From Arcuatula senhousia (Eukaryota; Mollusca; Bivalvia; Mytilida; Mytilidae), in assembly GCA_963971305.1 (NCBI GenBank), contig OZ020309.1, positions 11,029,001 to 11,093,000 of the forward strand: a stretch of DNA of 64,000 nt. The letters are read 5' to 3'. Positions 56,841-64,000 of the stretch are shown here, one piece after another (position 1 is the first letter of the stretch; every line of letters starts with the position of its first letter). Made by a program: the position numbers and the translations under genes. The notes under the pieces are model-generated. The model had not been told where the DNA came from. It made no database searches and was given only the letters and a program-made list of their open reading frames with translations.

Positions 56841-57929
56841 ATATTAGGTAATAAAAACATGGACATAGAACCTAATAATTTCGCATTTTTGTTAAATAAA
56901 TAAAACACACATATATGAAAAAAATATACCTTCTATAATTTACCTTTACCAGCATTGAAAGTCAAATGTTAGCCGCTCTATATAGCAGAATCATCATTAA
57001 TGCTTCGCGTAAAATTAGTGTTGTCCAGCATAAATACACAACTTTGGGTAAACTGTAATGCATCTAACCTTTTCTAAACACATGTCAGTCGTGCTAAATG
57101 TAATCAATTCGGCAACCAAATTGACAAAAAGAACTCGTTAAATGAAATGGTGTTAACTCCGGTAACGTGACTTTTTGTAAGGAGGTGAAACCTGTTCTGT
57201 GTTCAAATAATGTTTCTTATTTAGTAAAAATGTGTTATAATGTCATTACCAAAAAATATGAATATCAACCATTTTTGTGTAATACTAAATCAAAATAATC
57301 ATTTTTTTTTATAACAGAAAAGCAATTTTACGACAACACGATATCTAGGTATTCTTTGGAGGATTAAATGGTCAAGTTCGAAATACTTAATTCGGGTAAG
57401 ACCACAAAAGGTACCAGTCTTACGTTTTAAAATTTGTTTGTCCTCTTTTTTGACATTGCATTGTTTCTACAGTTTTCTCTAGAAAATATTACTTTCCGGT
57501 AAGTTTATTGAAATAATAACAGTTTCCGCAGCGGTTTTATACTTTATTCTTCATGAAGTGCAAATTGCACTATGTTTTACAAATTGTGAAAATGATACGT
57601 TCTACATCCTTTCATCACAGATTTTTAGAATAATATTGTTTTAAATAGCGAACAACATTTAAATACTCTGTATTTAGTTTGAAAGCATAAGAAAAAAGGT
57701 AAATAGTTATATATAAGTAAAAAATATCAGTTCATGCATTTTACAGATATGATATTTTAATCTTACAAAGGAATACATTATCAACAGCTTTAGTTATAGC
57801 AAGCTAAATGAAGCTAGAAGGCAAAGGATGGATATGATTTCAAACGATGAAATAGGGATAAAATACTTCAGTGTGTGTTTTACTAGTAAGATAAATATAG
57901 TTAAATGATAATATGATAATAGGTGCAAC
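56841..57929. other. A+T-rich spacer, nothing recognised
   Basis: No coding or repeat structure was seen. Confidence 0.35.
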
Positions 57930-58792
57930 CTAAAATGGGACGCAGCTTTAGAAAATAGTTGTCAAAAATGTCATTGATAAATAACTAATAATAACAAATA
58001 TCAAATTATTTGTGCAAATTACAAATATTTGTACATAACATTCTAAAATAGTAGGATGACGTTGACGGGACGAAATAACCTTCTTTTGGTGTTACGTTAT
58101 CAATGACGTCATTTCCCGGTCAGAGTATTTCGCGCTCCAGCAGAAGTAAACAAAGCAACCTTTTTTCTGTCAGGTTTTGGGTGATTTTCTGTAGACCAAT
58201 ATATCTTTTTAGAAGTATTGGGTGGAGAAAATTGATATAAAAACCTGGCAGAAAATGACGACTAGTTTCAATCAGGATCATTGGAACATGCACATGCACA
58301 GGATTGATTAATTTAAAATCTCCATGATCAGCTAGGCCTAAGGTAAGACCATCTTTTTTTCTATTCAGTGTTGCTTTTATTGTTATTGTTTAAAACACCC
58401 GCTTAAACATCGCCATAAATTGGTTGAATTATTAGTAAACATTCACTAATCACGATTGTTCCTAACGCACCTGTTTACAATGACCATTCTCGTGAGAACT
58501 TGGCATGATCATTTCATCTCTTTGACAACGAGAGTTTCCTTGAAAAATATATTTAGAGAGTTTAGTTTTGACTTTCCATCCGTAGTCTCCTGTATATTTT
58601 AAAAAGAAATTAAACTGTGGTTATTAGATCTGTTAGTTTTAAAATTGATTAAAAGAAAAGCATCAAATTTCTGGCCCCATAGAAATTCGTGCCTAGTGCG
58701 CTTGCGCGCACTCGGTACATCCGGTTTGGAAGAAAAACCAAACCATTAACATTTGGAAGTTTCTACATATGTGGGACTGCGTCCCATATTAG
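57930..58792. mobile_element. Possible DNA element with CTAAAATGGGACGCAG ends
   Basis: CTAAAATGGGACGCAG at 57930-57945 is mirrored by CTGCGTCCCATATTAG at 58777-58792, with one mismatch. There is no open transposase frame. The interior is less A+T-rich than its surroundings and holds promoter-like motifs. Confidence 0.5.
58104..58342 (+). promoter_or_regulatory. Promoter-like block with CRE, TATA and splice donor
   Basis: A perfect CRE palindrome TGACGTCA lies at 58104-58111 and TATAAAAA at 58236-58243. A possible first exon ends at a good donor CCTAAG/GTAAGA after 58342. A GTGCGCTTGCGCGCAC patch (NRF1-like) and ACATCCGGTTT (ETS-like) follow at about 58696-58726. No matching downstream plus-strand exon was found. 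Confidence 0.25.
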
Positions 58793-59317
58793 TTAAACAA
58801 TATCAACAAATAAGGCATTAATTCAACTATTTGAAAACAGGATGTTGTACTCTGCAATAAACTGCATTTGGTAGCAAACACCTTTATGAATATTGCATAT
58901 CCTAAATTCAAAATCCGTTGAATTATCACAAATTCATGAACCATTAAAGAGGACTATGATCTAAAATGATTTTGCATGTTTACACCCTAATTAAAAAGTA
59001 TATAAAATATCACAATGATATATGTCTGATACTTTCCCTACATAATACCTATCAAAACTTTTAGACACTGTTTAAAAATGAATAGTCAAAATAACCAATG
59101 TTGTACACTATCTCGTGCTTGGAACATAATTATGATACCGTTACATAAGAATTAAACTCTTTTCTACTATTGTTATAACTACTTTGAACACCACCTTATA
59201 CACTACATATTGAAAAATCAAAACTACATCTTTAAGTTGATTTTTTCTGTAAATATTTACTTTAATAAAACGACCATGCAATGTCAGATCATAATCACAA
59301 AGGCAAACAAGAAATTC
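58793..59317. other. 3' flank of the intact LRR gene
   Basis: On the minus strand an ATTAAA polyadenylation-like signal occurs about 55 bp beyond the stop. Nothing else was recognised. Confidence 0.35.
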
Positions 59318-62300
59318 CTATATTGCACTGAAAGCCATATTTGTGTACATTTTCTCCCGTTTTGATCCATGTTTGCCTTTTCTATGTTTTGTTTTGGTAT
59401 TGTGTGAAGGTTGAGATGCAGATGTAGTTTGTTCCGGATGTACATCCTCATATATTGTCGGTGGGGATATTACGTCATAGTTTTGTTCGGGAGCTTGTGT
59501 TGTCGATTCATAAGACTCTTGATTTAGTTTACAGTTTCTGACATGCGCTTCCTTCGGTTCTGAGTCTTTATCTTTGTTCTTGTTTCTGTGTTGTAAGATA
59601 TACAAGACTATAAAGACCGTTAATATTAAAAAGGCAATCGCAAACAGAACGCCAAGAACTATGGTAAGGTTATTTTGTGACGATGACGACAAGGGTAACT
59701 CTGATGTATTCAGATAAATACATCGTCGCAATGTTCTTTCACCTTCAAATGTCGCTTCTACGCATGCATAATCAGCTGTGGCTAAAAAAGAAATAAAACT
59801 TCGTTCGTTCCCTGTTTCATTTGAGGTTTGCTTTTCCAACAGCTGATCATTCCGAAACAGCTCGAGCAAAAGACGTGTTTGTCTGTGTTTACCGGAACGT
59901 TGATATTTTATAATGATAACGTTTTGCTGTTGCTTCGCAACGAGTAAAAAGTCACTATATTCATCATCTCGACACATCGTAACCGTTTTAGTGAGCATAT
60001 AGAGAGGATCTGGACTTGGGCAGTATGTTGTAGGAAAACATGACACGTGATAACCTAATACTTCCGGTGGTGACGAACAACGTCCAGTGGTTTTAAGTGT
60101 ATAATTTCTCAGGAAAAGGAGATCACAACTACAGTGTAGACCATATTCCTGATCATATTTTGACAAAAATGTATCATCATCCGTCAAAACTAATGTTTTT
60201 AGTCGTCTCATTGTTTTGAAAATTGTAACTCCTCTAAAATCGATATTTTGGTTAACGCTTATATCCAAATAGGTAAGAGATTGCAATACCAGTAATCCTT
60301 TTGGAACGTTGTATAACAAATTACCACGAAGATCTAAACGCTTTAATGATGTCAAATTTTCAAATGCAGCGGAATAGATAAAGACAATATTGTTAAACTC
60401 CAAGTACAACTCTTCCGTTGAAACACGTTCGCCATTAGGTAGGGTAAAATTTATATGTTCTATTTTGTTATGTCCGAGGAACATTTTTCGAACCATTTGC
60501 TCTGATTTTCGTGGCATTTGTGTTATTTTATTGTGAGATAAATCTATTGATTGTAGATATAAAAAACTTTCATTGAATGCCAACGTGTCCGGCATGTCGG
60601 ATAACCGATTAGATGACAAATCTAAATAAACTTTAACTGTCCCATAAATATGTTTTTGATTCATATCGTGAAAAACGTCATTTATTTTAAATTCTTTTAT
60701 GGCATTAAAACTTAAGTTTAGAATAAATTTAATGTCGCCAATGTTTAAGAGGAATGAATTTAAACTAGCGAAGAAAACGCATTTATCAATATTAACTATT
60801 TGATTGGATGACAGATTTAGAACTATTTCATGATCAATTAAATATGATCTTAGAAATACAAAATGAAATTGGTTAATAAACGATATTTTGTTATTTGAAA
60901 AATCTAAAAGGCTTCTACCCCCGAACACAAGGCCTTTCCTGTAATATGTTAAAGTAATATTATGGAAATAACGTAAACTGTTGTTTGCAATAACGAATAA
61001 TACATTTTCACTTCGATCTAGACTCGTCAGATTCAAATGCGGCATAAACTCTAATGAATTGCCATACAAGTTAACAACTGAAAAATTAGTTGAAATGGTT
61101 TCCATATCATATTGAAAAATAGACTTTATATCCGTGTCTGTAACTCCTGCACTTTGCAAAGTGAAGGCTTCCAAGTTCTTGTTCATCAAGAGACATCCAG
61201 TTGAACTATTTCTATATAAATTATAGTCAAACTTAACATCGAAAAAGGACACAGAGTTGTTTAATTGAATTTTGCACAGAAGTTCTATTGGAATACAGTT
61301 ATATCGCAAGTCTATCAGTTTAAGATTACTGAACACGAAATTATTTTCCAATAGCAATTTATGATCCACCTCATTGGTGCAAAACATTTCAATATTTCGA
61401 ATGTGTAATTTGGACGCACTTTTAAGTGGGTATTGATGAAGCGCCTGAAGGACGTTCTTTGTATCTAGAGGATTGTCAGAGATGTCGTACAGGTCAGATT
61501 TAACCAGTGGATGTGGAACTTGTATTAACCGGTTGCTTGAAATATTCAATGACTCCAAATGAGTTTCAGAAGAAAAGTAAAAGTTTATATTAACTATCTG
61601 ATTGCTATTTAAAAAAACGTGACATTTTTTATTGCAATTCGGTAAGTTTATCGTTATGTCTTGAAGAAAATTATGCGACAAATCAATAATTCCAGTCCAA
61701 ATGTTTCCAAATGTTCCACTGGAAAAGATCAATCCATACGGTAAATCCGAAATGGAATTAAAGCTCAGAAACAAATGCGTCACTTTTCCGGATTGCAATT
61801 TCATTCCAGCTAAAGAATGAATATCATTGTTTGAAAGGTCCAAAAATGTTAGATTCATCTGTGAATTTACAACAGACGCTGAGATATATGTAATAACGTT
61901 AAAAGATAAAATAAGACTTTCCAGTGTTGTAATTCCTTGTAAAGAATGCCATATTTCGTCATCAAGTCTATTTTCAGATAAATTTAAATGTTTCAAAGTA
62001 ACACATGACTTAGAAAAAGAAGTATTTACAAGCTTCTCAAGATTATTTTTCCTGACGGACAGATATCTTATTTTTTTTACATTCGTGAGATTGACTTTGT
62101 ACAATTTATTTTGATCAAGAATAATATCAAGCGGCCCCGTGTTGTCTAAATCTAATAGCGAAAGTTGAGAAATTTTATTTCCGGATAAATCAATTGTTTC
62201 CAAAGAATTTAAATGCAGCTTACTTAATACCTCAACACTGGTTATTTCTTGATCTTTTAATTCAAGTACCTTCAATCTGGTCATACCTCTTAGTACGCCT

Positions 62301-62653
62301 AAATGGAAAAAATCGAATAAATTTCCATTCATATACAGTTTCTCTAAAGATCCTTTTATTGGTTGAAATGTTTCCAAATACAAAAACCGAAGTCCGGCGT
62401 AGTTTAACGTCAGTATTTTCAAACTTGTTCCCTCGAACAATCCTGTCGGTAAAGTATCAAGTGCCCAGTAACGATCACTTGCATTACGTAGTCGAAATGT
62501 AGCAGAACTTCCTAGGTCAGATCCAGATATTTGCAGTTGAGATGGAATCACCGGATAACAGTATGTTGTTGATGATCCATAACATTCTTTGGGAAGGCAG
62601 CTATTCATTCCCAATAATCCAAAAAAGACGATAGTTATTATTTGAGAATGCAT
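59318..62653 (-). CDS. LRR transmembrane receptor without TIR domain, intact single exon
   Basis: This 1111-residue frame begins with a signal peptide (MHSQIITIVFFGLLGMNSC) and a cysteine-bearing N-terminal segment (CLPKECYG). About 25 leucine-rich repeats of the LxxLxLSxNxL type follow (for example LETIDLSGNKISQL, LKHLNLSENRLDDE, LKRLDLRGNLLYNV) with many N-glycosylation sites. Near 838-882 is an LRR C-terminal cap (HCSCDLLFLRNY...C...C). Near 892-995 a compact region with two cysteines may be an Ig- or FN3-like domain. One membrane helix (about 996-1020, LTIVLGVLFAIAFLILTVFI) leads to a tail of about 91 residues. No TIR domain is present; the tail has YDVI, TIYEDV (ITIM-like) and YTNM (PI3K- or Grb2-type). 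The role is inferred: a surface receptor binding protein or microbial ligands and signalling through tyrosine phosphorylation. It faces the broken paralogue at 38.5-42.2 kb tail to tail. Confidence 0.9.
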   Translation of the reverse strand: MHSQIITIVFFGLLGMNSCLPKECYGSSTTYCYPVIPSQLQISGSDLGSSATFRLRNASDRYWALDTLPTGLFEGTSLKILTLNYAGLRFLYLETFQPIKGSLEKLYMNGNLFDFFHLGVLRGMTRLKVLELKDQEITSVEVLSKLHLNSLETIDLSGNKISQLSLLDLDNTGPLDIILDQNKLYKVNLTNVKKIRYLSVRKNNLEKLVNTSFSKSCVTLKHLNLSENRLDDEIWHSLQGITTLESLILSFNVITYISASVVNSQMNLTFLDLSNNDIHSLAGMKLQSGKVTHLFLSFNSISDLPYGLIFSSGTFGNIWTGIIDLSHNFLQDITINLPNCNKKCHVFLNSNQIVNINFYFSSETHLESLNISSNRLIQVPHPLVKSDLYDISDNPLDTKNVLQALHQYPLKSASKLHIRNIEMFCTNEVDHKLLLENNFVFSNLKLIDLRYNCIPIELLCKIQLNNSVSFFDVKFDYNLYRNSSTGCLLMNKNLEAFTLQSAGVTDTDIKSIFQYDMETISTNFSVVNLYGNSLEFMPHLNLTSLDRSENVLFVIANNSLRYFHNITLTYYRKGLVFGGRSLLDFSNNKISFINQFHFVFLRSYLIDHEIVLNLSSNQIVNIDKCVFFASLNSFLLNIGDIKFILNLSFNAIKEFKINDVFHDMNQKHIYGTVKVYLDLSSNRLSDMPDTLAFNESFLYLQSIDLSHNKITQMPRKSEQMVRKMFLGHNKIEHINFTLPNGERVSTEELYLEFNNIVFIYSAAFENLTSLKRLDLRGNLLYNVPKGLLVLQSLTYLDISVNQNIDFRGVTIFKTMRRLKTLVLTDDDTFLSKYDQEYGLHCSCDLLFLRNYTLKTTGRCSSPPEVLGYHVSCFPTTYCPSPDPLYMLTKTVTMCRDDEYSDFLLVAKQQQNVIIIKYQRSGKHRQTRLLLELFRNDQLLEKQTSNETGNERSFISFLATADYACVEATFEGERTLRRCIYLNTSELPLSSSSQNNLTIVLGVLFAIAFLILTVFIVLYILQHRNKNKDKDSEPKEAHVRNCKLNQESYESTTQAPEQNYDVISPPTIYEDVHPEQTTSASQPSHNTKTKHRKGKHGSKREKMYTNMAFSAI

Positions 62654-62890
62654 TGTTCATTAGTATTTCTTTAGAAAACTACATTTTAAGCAAAGGGACG
62701 GTGTATAACGTCAAAATACAAATAATAGCGTACTTCCTAGTTAAAATATCTTATTTTATCTTTAAAAACTTTTTTTTTCAATTTATCAAATGAACGCACA
62801 TGAATATAGATATGAAATACAGCATAACATTTTTTCGTCTGTTGACAAGGAAGTGGTCTAATCTCGAGCTAAACTAATCATATTTATACT
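62654..62890 (-). promoter_or_regulatory. Conserved upstream region of the intact LRR gene
   Basis: The minus strand has CCACTTCCTTGTCAACAG about 190-205 bp before ATG and GGAAGTACGCTATTATTTGT about 75 bp before ATG, at spacings close to those of the broken paralogue. Between them lies a T-rich stretch. GATAAAATAAGA may act as a TATA-like site. Confidence 0.5.
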
Positions 62891-64000
62891 TTAAAAGCAT
62901 ATTAACTGAATAAAAAGGAATTTGAATTTAAATGTCATTCTTAGTGTCTGTTTGAATCAAGGGTATTTTGCTTTTGTCTGTTTGCATAACATAAAATTAC
63001 GTAAGGTTCTTTTCCACTCGACACAAAAAATCCGTACCTCGTAAGCCTCAACAGATGAACAAAAGTTATAGTCCATTTGACAGTGTTTTACCAAGGGAAA
63101 AAAATAATTAAAAATCACTAGATTCTTTTATACAAAAATTAATTACATGGAAGATAATCAAATACAAATACGTATCTGGTCTAAATTTCCAAACTTGCAT
63201 AACTTCAAAATAAAAAAGTTTTCCATATACCTTAATAATAAATTTCTACTGATTTCAATTATTGAGTACAACTTTATAGAACTAAAAGCCTTATTAGTAA
63301 CACTTCTTTTTATATACAATTGGATTGTCTCATCTTTTAATTCAATCAAATCTCCTTGAAGAGATTCTTTGATCTCTTTAAAGACCTGTCAATGCATTAT
63401 CAATAGAAGGTCAGATATATTTGTGGACAGAGTTCTTTTCGTTTAAATGCCGTTACTCATACACCTTAACATGTTTTTTATCTTCATTTATTATCTTTAT
63501 CATTAAAGGTAATGGAAAACTTTTTTTAATATCGAGATTTGAAAAACGGGAAATTCAGACATGATTTGTATTCATAATTAATCATGTATGGTGCAATCGT
63601 TTTCTGTATAAACTGATCATCTGATTTTTAATCAATTATATTTCCTTGGTAAACCACTGTCAAACGGACTATACCACATTAAAATCAGTTGCAATAAGTC
63701 ATTGAAATAAAAAATGTTTTGTCCAATATACAGTACTTCTACATTTTAATCTTACATAAGTTTTAATTTTGAGTTTTTACTTACAAGGAAAGACACGTTT
63801 TACCCATTCCTCTCTGTAGCAACTAAAGTGTATTTTTCGATTGAAATTTTTACAAAATAAGGATCATTTAATTTATTTAGCAGACAAAATCTTTATTACA
63901 CTTCCAGTTTAAAAATACAAGCCACTAGTTTCGAAAACAGCAATGGTTCCAAGATACCGGTTGATTTTGTGTTTAATGTTGGTTTTTTTTTCGTATTGTT
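62891..64000. other. A+T-rich right edge, nothing recognised
   Basis: The small frames at 63147-63359 overlap on opposite strands and look like chance. Confidence 0.35.

Noticed and set aside
61827..62502. Plus-strand frames inside the intact LRR gene
   Set aside because: They are antisense shadows of the long minus-strand coding frame.

Overview
The window looks like nuclear DNA from a bivalve mollusc, most likely a mussel of the Mytilus type. The reasons are the A+T-rich composition, intron-split secreted lectin genes (C1q and H-type lectin domains), leucine-rich-repeat (LRR) receptors, many Penelope-like retroelement (PLE) copies, and dense short interspersed repeats and MITEs. This is inferred from gene and repeat content, not from a search. 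No rRNA, tRNA, operon or CRISPR array was recognised.

Left part (1-24.3 kb). A reversed PLE tail, a broken D8C-like (uromodulin-type) fragment, a Thr/Ser-rich mucin-like repeat exon and a TTAA-flanked MITE come first. Two minus-strand lectin genes follow. The first, 7294-8594, joins a signal-peptide/coiled-coil exon to a C1q domain. The second, 21571-24086, joins a homologous 5' exon to an H-type lectin domain. Between them lie a LINE relic, a PLE with an open reverse transcriptase, a cluster of a 15-bp inverted motif, and a fragment of a family-B DNA polymerase.

Middle part (24.6-38.2 kb). This is mostly repeats. Two side-by-side copies of a repeat with a palindromic start fill 25.0-32.0 kb. 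The second copy is split by a 3.8-kb element that itself carries tandem arrays. Several copies of a short dispersed repeat (called B here), a second copy of repeat C and a relic of an SGNH-type esterase follow.

Right part (38.2-64 kb). This is an LRR receptor locus. One intact single-exon gene encodes a 1111-residue membrane receptor (59318-62653, minus). A near full-length paralogue on the plus strand (38506-42179) is broken twice: a 374-bp MITE sits inside the signal-peptide codons, and one extra T causes a frameshift. Two further fragments of the family (48.6-49.1 kb and 51.85-52.1 kb) flank a tandem array that was itself split by a PLE. The upstream region is conserved between the copies. 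The receptors have no TIR domain; their tails carry clustered YxxI/YxxV motifs, suggesting signalling through SH2 proteins.

Taken together the window holds candidate recognition genes of innate immunity (two secreted lectins, one LRR receptor) in a region heavily reshaped by mobile elements. Exon limits rest on splice signals and phase agreement only.
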